From positions 743,001 to 807,000 of the forward strand of contig NC_018333.1 in NCBI RefSeq assembly GCF_000234665.1: a DNA stretch of 64,000 bases, read 5' to 3'. Source of the DNA: Leishmania mexicana MHOM/GT/2001/U1103 (taxonomy: Eukaryota > Euglenozoa > Kinetoplastea > Trypanosomatida > Trypanosomatidae). Under the pieces are notes generated by a model. The model had not been told where the DNA came from. It worked only from the letters and a program-made list of their open reading frames with translations, and made no database searches. Numbering within the stretch: the stretch's first letter is position 1; each line of letters starts with the position of its first letter. Below are positions 1 through 10,145 of this stretch, one piece after another. The translations under genes were made by a program, and so were the position numbers.

Positions 1-236
1 GTTGGCCGTTAATATTTTTTTGTTTGTCGGGGGTGGGGGTGGGGTGTTCTTTACGCTTTCGCGGCGTCACCATGATCACGATTCATGTGAGGAAAAAGAA
101 GGCGAGAGCACGCGCGAATATTCGACATCTGCAGTCGTCATTCAGCACATACGCGTGTCACCAAATCATGCAGCGGTGCCATCAGGTAATCAAGCCTCCT
201 CCTTTATTCATTTCTCCCTTCAGTGGGCCTATTACT
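1..236 (-). other. Downstream flank (3' UTR side) of the RsfS-like gene
   Basis: This stretch lies just past the TGA stop of the RsfS-like gene. On the plus strand it begins T/G-rich and has no coding-like frame of its own. It is most simply the start of that gene's 3' UTR. A plus-strand frame that runs through it continues antisense into the real gene and was discounted. Confidence 0.6.
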
Positions 237-1319
237 TCACATCTGTCGCATGAGGATGTCCTTGCAGTAGTCCACTTCAAAGTCTTCGAGGTCCTGCAAG
301 TTCAGCGTCAGAGTCCACAGTCCGTGCGCTTTCACCTGTCGCCCCTCGCTGATGGGGGCATTTGCGGCCGCCAGCGGGTCCATGGAGCGTGTCACCGCCC
401 ACTTGCGCTCCAGCGTCATCTCTTCACGGAAACTCTCCACCATCAGATTCACCACGATACGGCCAACTGGCACCACCTCCCACAACTCATCTGTCTGTTT
501 GCGCTTGATCTTCGAAATGCGATGCACCTTGTCCGCGTCCTGCACGGCCCAGGCAGCCAGGTGGATATGCCGCGACCCCTCGCACGTGCCGAACATCATG
601 TAGTCAAAGTTAGAAGTCTTCTCGGAGACGTCGATGCAGCAGAGATCGCGCACCTTCAGCGACGACAAAATGTCGGCAATCTCCTTCACGTCCTCCCTTC
701 GCGCCTTTTTGGCATCCTGCCACGTCTCGTCAATGACGCCATTCACCTCCATCTCGAGCAGCATCTCGGCAAACCGCTCGTCATCGTACGGGAGGCGAGA
801 CGGGTTGGGGAGCCGACGCTCCTCGGGAGGGTCATCCACAGTAACCGCCGCCTCAGCGTCTTGAATCGAGTTGCAGAAAGATGATACTTCTACGGTTGCA
901 TTAGCGGATGCGCCGGCAGGTTTGTCTGCGTAGGCTGCCTCCTCGCCTGGCATGAGACTTGCTCTCGTGTTAGCCCGTGGCCGCGTGTCTGCCGTCTCGT
1001 CCGCGTCCAGTGGAATGCGAAGGCGTGAGTAGCGTGCGCCTTCCTCCTCGGGTACAACCCGGACCACGCCAAGCACCTCGCTCCTTGCAACGTCTCTCAA
1101 TCCGCTCGAGGGCGAAGCGGCGCCTCCTTCGAGCGCAGGGTTTTGCGTTGCTGCGGTGAGGCCCATGAGATGGTCAATGTCTACGAAGTTATCATCATCT
1201 GCTGCCCGTGGTGCGTGAGTCGGTTGCAGGCGTGTGCGCGACACGCTGAACAGCCGCCTGTGGGGCACCCGGAACGCGGGTGGTGTTGACCGCCCACACG
1301 CCAGGGCGAGCTGGAACAT
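237..1319 (-). CDS. Mitochondrial ribosome silencing factor, RsfS/Iojap (MALSU1-like) family
   Basis: The protein is 360 aa. The RsfS/Iojap domain lies at about residues 211-312 and shows the family pattern: an opening helix (VKEIADILSSLKVRD, 211-225), the core strand CIDVSEKTSNFDYMM, then SRHIHLAAWAV and a late LWEVVPVGRIVVNLM segment. Bacterial RsfS binds uL14 and keeps ribosomal subunits apart; MALSU1 acts in mitochondrial large-subunit assembly. The first 30 residues are Arg-rich with no acidic residues (MFQLALACGR...), which fits a mitochondrial targeting peptide. Residues 40-200 form a variable linker not found in bacterial members. The frame is open upstream to 1916, but that part is low-complexity and MFQL is the ATG that begins the targeting-like sequence. 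A pyrimidine tract followed by AG near 1408-1409 would give an 88-nt 5' UTR. The family call is strong; localisation is inferred. Confidence 0.85.
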   Translation of the reverse strand: MFQLALACGRSTPPAFRVPHRRLFSVSRTRLQPTHAPRAADDDNFVDIDHLMGLTAATQNPALEGGAASPSSGLRDVARSEVLGVVRVVPEEEGARYSRLRIPLDADETADTRPRANTRASLMPGEEAAYADKPAGASANATVEVSSFCNSIQDAEAAVTVDDPPEERRLPNPSRLPYDDERFAEMLLEMEVNGVIDETWQDAKKARREDVKEIADILSSLKVRDLCCIDVSEKTSNFDYMMFGTCEGSRHIHLAAWAVQDADKVHRISKIKRKQTDELWEVVPVGRIVVNLMVESFREEMTLERKWAVTRSMDPLAAANAPISEGRQVKAHGLWTLTLNLQDLEDFEVDYCKDILMRQM

Positions 1320-3048
1320 GGTCCCTCTACAAGACATGCGTGAATATGAATACGCGTATTGCTCTATATGTAACCGGAATAGAGATGGCGTCAAGGCAGA
1401 AACCAGACTTCGATGTTGACGGCCATATGCCGCGTTTGCGCACGAGACACGTAATGCCAGGAGGTGGAGGTGGGGGTGGAGATGGAGAGGCCTGCGGGTA
1501 TCAGGGAGAGATGAGATGGCGCTTGCAACGCATAGAGGAGGAGAACAGAGGAACCACAGCAAGAAACAAGTGTGTAGTCGGGGGGGGGGAGGAGGAGCAG
1601 CACATTCCTTGTGGGTCGTCTGCGATGTGTATACGGCCAAACGCGCCGGAACACACGTACCCGCACGTGGACAGACGTTCCATGTGAAGCGCGTGGGCAC
1701 AGACATCGCTTGCCTTAACGAGAAGAACACGAGACGGAGCAGGCACAAGATCCCACTTGTCGTGGCTCGCTCTTCGACTCCATGCCTCTGCTGGGCGATT
1801 TTCGCCTGGCGGCTCCATCCAAAATCTTCCTCTGTTGCCATTTTTCGGCGATTTGTTTTCCTCTCCTTTCTTTTCTGTGTTCTACCGGTCGTGGAGGAGT
1901 TCGTGACGCTCACCAAAACGTGATTGTGTCGAGCGCGCTCTCAGTATTTTGCATTGGCCGAGAGAGAGAGAGAGACGTGACGCACACACGCTGGGCATCC
2001 AGCCAACACAGGCGGATCACCTCCGTGGGCACACTTCCTCTCTGCACCGCAATCCCTGTGCGTGTCCGGCTCCAAAACAAAAGAAGAAAAGAGGAACACG
2101 GAGGCATCTATTAAAGAAACAATGGTGGTGGTGGTGACCGCGTTGAGGGGAGAAGGCGCTACCCAGCAAGAGACCGACGCAACATCCACGACGACAAGAC
2201 ACAGAAAAAAAAAGTTAGTGGTGGTGGTGGTGGCGGCTTGGGGGGGGGAGAGGGAGGGGGGAGAGCAACGCCTCACACATAGGCACAGCGCTGTGCACAT
2301 GAAATCCTGCGGCATTGTCAGTGGGGGAAGAAAAAATAGCGAGAGAGTCGCAGGGTGAGATACGTGCGGGTACGATGTAGGGAGAAGAAAGTGGTGGTGG
2401 TGGAGAGGAGCTGCTCTAAAGGTGAGACAAGGACAGTACGCGAGGTACGTGAAGAAATAAAAAAAGGCGAAAATGGGAAGAGTCCATGGCGCACAGAAAG
2501 CGGACGTTGGCGAGCAGCGATGCTTCAGTGTGCGTGCTCAGTTCTGTGTCAAGGTTGTGTGTGTGTGTGTGTGTGTGTCAGGTAACGCAAGCAAGAAGAA
2601 GGTCAAAAGACAATGGCGGACGACACCGACAACAACAAAAGATCCTCAAAAATGGCAGCGACGCAGCAGCGCTGTAGAGCACGGATTCTGCACCTTTGTC
2701 ATTATCATATGTACACACCTAAGTGCTATGTCCATTTCGGGGGTATGGGTGCAAGAGTCGCTCCACCTAAAAGGCGGTGCTTCTGTACACACCACGCACA
2801 AGAACGTCGAGAGTTACATCCGAAGAGAGAACCAGGAAAGTAAATCTAGAGACAGCCAACACCGAAGGAGAACGGCAACCACAAGTGAGCCCGTGAAGGC
2901 ACGGAGAGGGTTCGTTCGTCAACACGTCTTGTCACCCCCGAGAGAGCTGAATTACGAAACGGGGCAGGAACAAGAAGAGCAGCATCAGCGACAAAAAAAG
3001 TGCTCTGATCAACTTCGCTCGCCGACATCCATGGTGGAACGTGAACTC
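1320..3048 (-). other. Intergenic region, UTRs and splice signals
   Basis: No credible gene was found between the kinase stop and the RsfS-like start. On the plus strand the stretch is purine-rich in blocks (about 1450-1620 and 2200-2480), so the minus-strand transcript is pyrimidine-rich, as expected for trans-splicing signals. It also carries a (TG)n run at 2556-2578. Long frames on both strands here are low-complexity Ser/Pro/Leu or Lys/Arg/Glu and were not called. Confidence 0.6.
2556..2578. repeat. (TG)n microsatellite
   Basis: A run of about 11 TG units interrupts the spacer downstream of the kinase gene. Such dinucleotide tracts recur through the spacers of this window and are typical of Leishmania UTRs. 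Confidence 0.95.
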
Positions 3049-6015
3049 TTACTGCTCGACATTACCCACCCATGTGACACGGATGTCCGCCTCGATGTCC
3101 TTGGCCCCTTTTGTGTTGCCGCGCAAATCGTTGTCGCAGAAGGTGCCGCCGCCGTGCTTGCACACCCAGACCCCCTCGTACGCGTTGTTGGTGATGGTGT
3201 TATGGATGACGTGCGGATTGCCGCCGGTGGTGACAAGCAGGCCGGCGTTCTGGTTGCCGCGGATACGGTTCTCCTCGATAATACCGGCACCCTTCTCAAA
3301 GACGTAAATGCCAGCCTCCTTGCCGCCCTCGATGACGTTTCGGGTGATCTTCGGTGCGGCGGTCGTCTTCACCAACACGCCAGCCTTGCCGTTCCGGCGA
3401 ATCTCGTTATCGGAGACAAACGGCGCGGCCTTGTCGCAGCAGAAAACGCCAGCCTGCACGTTGGACAGAACGCGATTCTTGCGAATAACCGGCACCGCGG
3501 ACGCCCCCTTAACGACGATTCCGCAGCCCGCGTTCTGCGCAATCACGTTGTACTCCATCAACCCCGAGGCATCTTGGCAAAAGATGCCTGCCTCGGCGCC
3601 GTCGGTGATGTGGTTGGCGCGAATGCGCGGTGTCGCATCCTTTCTCAGCAGAAAAGCGGCAAAACCGCAGCCAGAGAACGTGTTGCCCTCGTAGAGGCCT
3701 CGCGACTTCTCCATGAGGACGATGCCGGCGGCGGTGACGTCGATGAAGCTGCAGTTGGTTATGATCGGCTCCATCGACATGACGTCAGCGTCCTCTGCAC
3801 CCTCCTCGGCGCCGTTCATCAGGCTTGAGCGAACGACCAAGCTCGGAGATTGCGGCGGACGTGATGACCACGCACCAGTGGCGGAGGTGTTCCGTCCGTT
3901 GGTAGAGGAGGAGGGGGTGTGTTTGCTCCCGCCAACCGTCACGCCGCTCCCCTCGACGCACGAGATGCGACACTTGTGCAGCCTCCACTCGCCTCCCGTG
4001 ATAGACACGGCGGTCGGCCGCGACGGCTTTTTTGCAGCCGCCGATGTCAGTCCGTTTGCGTCTGCCGGGTGGGGATTTGTGTCCGGTTTGAGCATCTTGG
4101 AGCGGAAGCGGCCGACATGTCGGAGGATGAAGTTCTCGACACTGCCCCTGCCAGACTGGCAGTGCAAAGCAAATGGACTGTCCGCCACCTCCAGCATCGG
4201 CGGCGGCGACCCCCCTACAAGTTTGATGCTGTCCGGCAGTCGTGATGTAAGGACAAGCGGCACAGTGTGCGTGGTGTTACCGGCGACGAGGATTTTGCGA
4301 ATGTGTGGCATGCTCTCAACCACCTGTAACGCTTGGGCGAGGCTCGGCACATCATCTGGGACGCGCAGCACCGTCTCTGCTACGGCCGCGTTGATGCCAG
4401 ACCCGTCGCGGCGCCCCTCAAGCCCTTGCGCCATGGAGAAGTCAGACATGGAGACGCTACACCCCAGCAGGGCCAGTTGAAAACGAGTGAATGTCCTGCT
4501 GTTCATCTCGCGCTCGCGCGGCAGGGTGCGGGAGTGGCTGGTGTTGCTGGACGGAAAGACGACGATGTTCTGCATGCTCGCCCGCGTCTGGTCTGAGGTG
4601 TTTGCCGGCGAGGGTCCCCGTGAGAAGGACAGCGTTTTCTGCTGCTGCTGCTGCTGCATCGGCGTCGCCGACAGGGGCAGGGAGGTGGCGCCGTTCATGC
4701 TGCTCACAATAGACGACATGTTCGTGCGGTCGTGGCTTTGACGCGAGTGGTGCCTGTGACGGGCCCGATCACATCCGGCGCAGAAGGCAGCCTTGCAGCT
4801 CGAGCACATGACGCAGGCGACTTCGACTTCGCAGACGTCGCAGAGCGCTTCTGTTAGTTTCGGACAGCTCATCCCTGCGAAGAGCGTCGCGGACATGCCA
4901 GGGTGCGGCGAGGTGGCGGTGATGCTCGCCAAGCGGTGCAAAATAGAGGACGGGGTGGGGCGGCCCTGCGGCTGGCGCTGCAGCATGTCCCGCAGCAGAG
5001 TGGCCAGCTTGGTGGAGTAGCCCATTTTCGTGATTTGCGGAATCACCGTGTCCACCACTTTCGGGTTCTCTAGCAACATGCTGTTGATGGGCTGTTCGCG
5101 CAGCGTCAGGAGCTCGAGCAAGACGACGCCGAGACCCCAGATGTCCACCATGCCGTCGTACCGCTGCTGCAGCATGCGCTCTGGCGCTAGATAGTAGGGT
5201 GTCCCCACCGCCGAGTTGCGGCCAAGCCCGACCGTCGCCGCCAGGCCAAAGTCACCGATCTTGATGTTCTTGTACTCATCGAAGAAGATGTTCGTCGGCT
5301 TCAGGTCTCGATGCAAAAAGCCCTTCTCATGAATGAACTGCAGCGCGCCCGCAGCCTGCTCGAGCCACGACACCGCCTGCGCCTCGGTGATGCTGTGCCT
5401 ACCCGTCTTCATGAACTCCTGCCGCGTCTCCCGCACGAGCCCTTGCATGTCACCGTTGCTGCAGAGCTCCATCACCAGACACACCGCGATCTCCTCCTCA
5501 CCCAGCCAGTGCGCTCCTGCCTGCTGCCGGTGTTTGCTCAGCAGCGAGGTCGGAACAACGCGGGCGGCGCCGCTCTGCGGCTTTTCTGTTGGGGTGTTTG
5601 ACAGGGTTTCTGCAGTCGCTTGTTTCCATCCGCTGTCGGCGGCGCAACCATGGTTGCACTCGCTGTTCGACAAGCTGCAAAGGAAGAGGCTGTCCTGCTC
5701 TCGTTGCATCCTCGCCTCACGCCGCTGTCCGTCACCACACACGCCGCTGCCACACGCGCCTTCGCTCTGTTCGGCGAACTCGCGGCGGAGCTTGACACTG
5801 TTGAAGACGAGGAAGAAGTCAACGTAAGAGACGATACTGGGGTGGCGCAGCTGCAGCAGCACCTTGATCTCCTTTAGCGCCATGTTTACCTGCTCCTGGT
5901 CGGTGCAGCAGATCACCTTCATCGCATAGCTCGTCTTCGAGGTGCGGTGCTCTACCTCGTACACGACACCTTGGGCGCCATCGCCAATCTTACGCTTAAT
6001 GTTGTATTCCTCCAT
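3049..6015 (-). CDS. Protein kinase with B-box zinc finger and C-terminal right-handed beta-helix
   Basis: The protein is 988 aa. Residues 1-365 form a Ser/Thr kinase domain with a GDGAQG loop at 11-16, Lys33 (AMK), HRDLKPTN at 235-242 (catalytic Asp237), DFG at 255-257 and GTPYYLAPE at 271-279, so it should be active. The PYYLAPE signature resembles NEK-type kinases. An insertion of about 100 low-complexity residues (roughly 72-175) interrupts the N-lobe. Residues 392-430 hold a Cys/His cluster (CDVC, CVMC, CAGC, HRHH) matching a B-box-like zinc finger. After a Ser/Thr-rich linker with a short poly-Gln, roughly the last 235 residues are tandem units of about 23 residues (for example AGVFCCDKAAPFVSDNEIRR) typical of PbH1 parallel beta-helices. 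I know of no characterised relative with this exact architecture. Substrate and location are unknown; the helix probably binds a partner. The ATG at 6015 starts directly at the kinase fold. Confidence 0.88.
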   Translation of the reverse strand: MEEYNIKRKIGDGAQGVVYEVEHRTSKTSYAMKVICCTDQEQVNMALKEIKVLLQLRHPSIVSYVDFFLVFNSVKLRREFAEQSEGACGSGVCGDGQRREARMQREQDSLFLCSLSNSECNHGCAADSGWKQATAETLSNTPTEKPQSGAARVVPTSLLSKHRQQAGAHWLGEEEIAVCLVMELCSNGDMQGLVRETRQEFMKTGRHSITEAQAVSWLEQAAGALQFIHEKGFLHRDLKPTNIFFDEYKNIKIGDFGLAATVGLGRNSAVGTPYYLAPERMLQQRYDGMVDIWGLGVVLLELLTLREQPINSMLLENPKVVDTVIPQITKMGYSTKLATLLRDMLQRQPQGRPTPSSILHRLASITATSPHPGMSATLFAGMSCPKLTEALCDVCEVEVACVMCSSCKAAFCAGCDRARHRHHSRQSHDRTNMSSIVSSMNGATSLPLSATPMQQQQQQKTLSFSRGPSPANTSDQTRASMQNIVVFPSSNTSHSRTLPREREMNSRTFTRFQLALLGCSVSMSDFSMAQGLEGRRDGSGINAAVAETVLRVPDDVPSLAQALQVVESMPHIRKILVAGNTTHTVPLVLTSRLPDSIKLVGGSPPPMLEVADSPFALHCQSGRGSVENFILRHVGRFRSKMLKPDTNPHPADANGLTSAAAKKPSRPTAVSITGGEWRLHKCRISCVEGSGVTVGGSKHTPSSSTNGRNTSATGAWSSRPPQSPSLVVRSSLMNGAEEGAEDADVMSMEPIITNCSFIDVTAAGIVLMEKSRGLYEGNTFSGCGFAAFLLRKDATPRIRANHITDGAEAGIFCQDASGLMEYNVIAQNAGCGIVVKGASAVPVIRKNRVLSNVQAGVFCCDKAAPFVSDNEIRRNGKAGVLVKTTAAPKITRNVIEGGKEAGIYVFEKGAGIIEENRIRGNQNAGLLVTTGGNPHVIHNTITNNAYEGVWVCKHGGGTFCDNDLRGNTKGAKDIEADIRVTWVGNVEQ

Positions 6016-7460
6016 TTCTTGAGGGGCCGCGAGTGGCGACGCTTCGCTTGATGTCTGGATGGACGCCGGGAAGCGTCAATCAACGCGAGCAAAGCACAAA
6101 ACACCACCAACAAAGGGGGACTTGAACTCTGATGGCAGCCCTGTAAGAGGACGGACCCCGCGCAGAGGTAGACAGCCCAGGGATAGAGAGCCTGCCTGCA
6201 GTGGAGAGCGGCAACTCACACGCACACAAAGGACGAGAGGGAAGCCAGAGAACAACCTTACCACATCAGTATGAAGGCCAAATATGCTTTTTACAATACG
6301 ATGCGGTGTGCACGGCAAACCAGGCAAGTTGTACCGAATATCTTTGCGCAAAAATCTGCTGCCGTACCTCCAGCGACGCGAATACAGCGAGCAACAGAAA
6401 AAAAAAGACAAAGGTCTAAGCAGTACGTACGAGAGCGTGTGCCCGTTAGTACGCCTTGAGGCAGGCAGATAACGCAAGGAAACACCAACGGAAAAGAGAA
6501 GGCGCGAAATAAAAACGAGAAGCGTGAATCTATGATAACTCTAAACTCGAGGAGAGAAGGAGAGGAAGCTTGACGCTGTTCAGTGACGGAAAGCGGACAA
6601 GAAAATGGTGTGTGTGTGTGTGTGGTGGAGGCGAGGGGAGGGGAGCTTACCTCCTTGCGTGCTAGGCGGAGAGGTCTGTGGATGCTTCACCACAACCTCA
6701 GCTTGAACTCTAACGGGGCCAGAAACAAAGGAAAAGGTTCTTCTGAGTTGCTGTTCGTGAGCTGTGAATGAAGTCGCGATATATATTGCATATATATATA
6801 TATGTATGGCTTAGCCGAGTTACGAGCGATCAGCGTCGACAAGACGTCAACAGGCGAGACGGAAAACAGCTGCTCCTCAATCAGTGCCGATTAGTGTCAT
6901 CTCCTTCGGCGTGTTGTGGTCTGTGCGTATGTGGGCAGAGATGGGTGGGAGGTGGGGGTGGTAGACCTGATAACCAACGTGCATGCCAAAAAAGGCAAGT
7001 GGAAGAGCGAGAAGGCAAACCATGCCGGCGCGCAGTTGTGGCTCGGGTGTTTACCAGGACGTATGGCAGCGTACACCGCGTCATTCGTATCCCATTCCTG
7101 ACATGTAGGTCGGCAAGGCGTGCAACCGCAGCAGAAGAGTCCCAGCGGTTGTCTGCGCCATTCCTTTTTGTGCAGAGCTTTTCTCGCGGTAAGATTAGAA
7201 GCCTCACCGTCGGCGTACAGCGTCCACGCTGCGCGTTCAAAGCGCAGGGGTTCGATTGGGTTTGGATTTGCGTTTTCTTTTTTTGAGAAGGGGGAGGGGT
7301 GGGCAAGAAAAGATAAGCACACACACACAAGCAACCTCCAATGACATCGGACGATGGAGCACCACGGGACGGGTAACCTACAAAGCCAGTCGCAGAAACA
7401 TCTCGGTTAAACCGTCAGCCTCGCTTACCCACGAGACGGCCCCTCCCGCACATTGCACGC
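6016..7460 (-). other. Intergenic region between lipase and kinase genes
   Basis: No credible gene was found. The stretch has an (AT)n run at 6790-6803, a short TG run near 6607-6624 and, at about 7229-7247, a small hairpin with 6-bp arms (CTGCGC/GCGCAG). Pyrimidine-rich minus-strand blocks are present but no acceptor stands out. Confidence 0.55.
6790..6803. repeat. (AT)n microsatellite
   Basis: Seven AT units sit in the spacer between the lipase and kinase genes, next to a second, shorter imperfect AT stretch at 6779-6786. Confidence 0.9.
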
Positions 7461-10145
7461 TTACGTCGTTTGCTCCTTGAGCTCCATCGCCTCTAAGGCA
7501 CGTATCTCACGCTGAAGGCAGCGCTCAATATTCGTCGCAAGGCGAATCCTTGTCACCAGTGGCCACGTGCGGCTCTGCGCACGCGACGCCACGTAACTGA
7601 TGTAGTCAGCGGACGGATTGTTGACCAAGTTCAGGTAGTCCGGCACCGCCTTCATGACGGAGTTGATCGGCTGGATGGTCAAGTCGCCGCTGTAGAACTG
7701 CGCAAACAGCATAAAGGGCATTTCAAAGCGGCCGAAACGTGGAAGCAGGTGGATGCTGAACAGAACGGTCAACAACCATCCGCACACGTCCACCCATGCG
7801 AACCACAGCCGTGGCAGCCACGAGCCGCTTGTTGCGGTGATGTGGTGCGACTTGGGGGGCCGCAGAAACGGAATCACGTACGGGTTCACCTGACTCACAA
7901 TGAGGTAGTTGACGCCAAAGAGCTGAATCAGCAGCCGCCGTGGGATATCCTGAGCTATACTGCCGTCGCACCACAGCTCTCCTGGCAGGTACGGGGCAAA
8001 TGTGCCACCGCCAAGGGCGGGCTTCTCGATCAGCTGCACGGCTGTGAAGAGTCCCGGCAAGGCGCAGCTGGCACTGACTGCACTCCAAATCACAACATCC
8101 GGAGCCGTCACATAGTTGAGCAGCACGTGCCGATCCGACGGCATGCCCTCCTGCTGGCTACGTGTCACGGACACATTCAGCACCTTTCCACTGAGCTGGT
8201 ACGCCTCCAGAAACGTCATGTCTCCACATTGACCCCGCATGCACCCCATCAGTGACCGCACATCCATCAAAAAGCCCGTCTTGAAGAAGCGCTTCAGCTT
8301 GCCAGTAAGGTCACTGTCTTCGCCGAACGGGGACATGTGCATCGCCTCGGTCGAAAGGACGTGCGACTGCATGAAGGCGTGAAGCTCGTCTGGCGACTTG
8401 GTGCAGATCATCGCGGCGATGATGGAGCCGGCCGAGGAGCCGCAGAGAATGTCAGGCAACACACCCGCCTCGTGTAGGGCGCGGGCCACGCCGGCGTGGT
8501 AGGTGCCCATAGAGGAACCGCCGCTGAGCACCAGCGCCGTTCGACCATAGGAGTGCAGCACCTTTCGCAGCACCTTAAGACGATGCCCTACTGTGGCTAC
8601 CGGGGGGTGGTGCGCAGAGGAGCGCTGCTGATGTGGATGGTATTGCGGCGGCGGTGTGGACGGCGATGCACAGCCGTCTAGGAAGCGGCACAGCGACGCA
8701 CAGGAGCTGCGAAGTTGCCGAGACAGGGCCACCTCCGGCGAAGGAGATGCTGCGGCCATAGGGTTGGCTGAGAGCGGCGACGCCACCGACATGTGCGCCC
8801 CGAACGAGACCGAGGCAGTAGTGTTCCCTGCAGTCATGTCTTCGGTGCGCAAGAGAGGCGACAACGGCAGCGACACACTTGAAAAATCCCCTGCGGGCTT
8901 TGCGTCATTGCTCGTCTTCGGGTTCGCACCGTTAGACGCTACCGGCGCCGGGGCGAGCGCGCTGTCGTCCCCCACGAAAAAGAGGTTTTTCTCCCCCGCC
9001 AGCGTGGAGGCGCAAGTGGCCACCGTTCCCGTGCTCGTGTCCGTGAGTGGCATTGCTGCGGAAGCGGCGCTGCTGCCGAGACAGTGCAAGGACGCGGATA
9101 TGCTGTGCTGCCGGCTGGGTGGTGCAGTGGCGGTTGCCCATGTCGCTTGAATAGGGGGCATTGTCTTCCGCAACTGCGCTTGCCAGACCTGCTGAATCTT
9201 GGCTGTCACGTCCACCGCCGGCAGCGCCGCAGATGGCCCCGAGTGCGTCGCCGACCACACTGGCGGAGGTGTACCGGAAAGCAGCGGTGGCCGCACCTCA
9301 GCGCCGGCGCTAGCTTCCAATCGCACCCAGCAGGGACGCAAATTTCGCAGCACGGGCGCGGCCGATGTTGGAGGCAAGGTGCGGTCCGCTGCAACTCCGT
9401 TGCTGTCGCTCACCGCAGATTCGCCATGCCACGCCCCGGCCGCGTAGGCCGTGATGAGGCACTCAATGCTGTCCGTGTAGTCCTCGAGGCAGTGCGGGGC
9501 GCTGTTGTAGTAGCGGTAAATCGATGCGTCCATGAGACCGTGCGCGTTGCGCTTCAGCAGCGAGCACAGGAACGTCTCCATGGCGTACAAGTTGTTCGTC
9601 CGGATGAGGTGCTGCGCCGCGGTGGCATCGACGAGAAGGCCAATTGCGTTGCAGCGATCCAGTGGAGGGGCGTCCTGCGCCCACTTCGCCACACCGCAGT
9701 AGTGGTCCAGACTCGCGGCGGCTTCGACAAAGGTTGTGTGGCTTTCAGTCGTATTCATGACGGACAAGAAGCGCCGCGTCGTGCGAAGGAACTGCACACG
9801 AGCCGGGTAGTCGTTCAGCCATCGGAGGAGAGCAAACAGACGGCCGAGTACGCCTTGCGCGAGGTCTAAGAGAACAGAAAGCGAGAGCACTTGCCGAATT
9901 ACGTAACCAAGAACATAACCAAGCGCGGCGGCGGCTTCTTGCACACATGTGAAGGCCTTGCGCAGCGGGGCGGCTGGCGGAAGCAAAGGCTTTCGGTGTG
10001 CCCCTGTAGCGAGAGGAAAATGCCTCAACGACTTTCGCGTCGGCTTTGGCCGCCTGCGCTCTTGTGTCCGTGTGTCACCTCCTACGGCAGATGTCGCCGT
10101 ACGCCGACGCGGCGCCGACGACGGGGCAGGCGCGTCACGTGGCAT
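7461..10145 (-). CDS. Patatin-like phospholipase / triacylglycerol lipase (SDP1/TGL4-like)
   Basis: The protein is 894 aa. The patatin domain begins near residue 535. It carries the oxyanion-loop motif SGGSSMG (541-547), the lipase elbow GSSAG (569-573, predicted nucleophile Ser571) and the catalytic-dyad Asp in CDGS (Asp727). Ahead of it, residues about 105-230 resemble the DUF3336 region that precedes the patatin fold in plant SDP1 and yeast Tgl3/4/5 lipases, including RFLSVMNTTES and a run of helices. A strongly hydrophobic stretch (about 72-108) could anchor it in a membrane or lipid droplet, and another occurs late (WVDVCGWLLTVLFSIHLL). A 290-residue low-complexity insertion (about 235-520) separates the two conserved parts and makes the protein longer than usual. 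The likely role is hydrolysis of neutral lipid or phospholipid; the exact substrate cannot be read from sequence. The ATG at 10145 is the first in frame. Confidence 0.85.
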   Translation of the reverse strand: MPRDAPAPSSAPRRRTATSAVGGDTRTQERRRPKPTRKSLRHFPLATGAHRKPLLPPAAPLRKAFTCVQEAAAALGYVLGYVIRQVLSLSVLLDLAQGVLGRLFALLRWLNDYPARVQFLRTTRRFLSVMNTTESHTTFVEAAASLDHYCGVAKWAQDAPPLDRCNAIGLLVDATAAQHLIRTNNLYAMETFLCSLLKRNAHGLMDASIYRYYNSAPHCLEDYTDSIECLITAYAAGAWHGESAVSDSNGVAADRTLPPTSAAPVLRNLRPCWVRLEASAGAEVRPPLLSGTPPPVWSATHSGPSAALPAVDVTAKIQQVWQAQLRKTMPPIQATWATATAPPSRQHSISASLHCLGSSAASAAMPLTDTSTGTVATCASTLAGEKNLFFVGDDSALAPAPVASNGANPKTSNDAKPAGDFSSVSLPLSPLLRTEDMTAGNTTASVSFGAHMSVASPLSANPMAAASPSPEVALSRQLRSSCASLCRFLDGCASPSTPPPQYHPHQQRSSAHHPPVATVGHRLKVLRKVLHSYGRTALVLSGGSSMGTYHAGVARALHEAGVLPDILCGSSAGSIIAAMICTKSPDELHAFMQSHVLSTEAMHMSPFGEDSDLTGKLKRFFKTGFLMDVRSLMGCMRGQCGDMTFLEAYQLSGKVLNVSVTRSQQEGMPSDRHVLLNYVTAPDVVIWSAVSASCALPGLFTAVQLIEKPALGGGTFAPYLPGELWCDGSIAQDIPRRLLIQLFGVNYLIVSQVNPYVIPFLRPPKSHHITATSGSWLPRLWFAWVDVCGWLLTVLFSIHLLPRFGRFEMPFMLFAQFYSGDLTIQPINSVMKAVPDYLNLVNNPSADYISYVASRAQSRTWPLVTRIRLATNIERCLQREIRALEAMELKEQTT

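Noticed and set aside
24..884. 286-codon plus-strand frame at the left end
   Set aside because: It runs antisense through the RsfS-like gene, whose conserved domain is on the minus strand.
2473..3828. 451-codon plus-strand frame
   Set aside because: Its second half is the antisense of the beta-helix coding region and its first half is spacer; no family features.
7225..7262. tRNA-like T-loop sequence (GGTTCGATT) beside a hairpin
   Set aside because: No matching T-stem, anticodon arm or acceptor stem could be formed around it.
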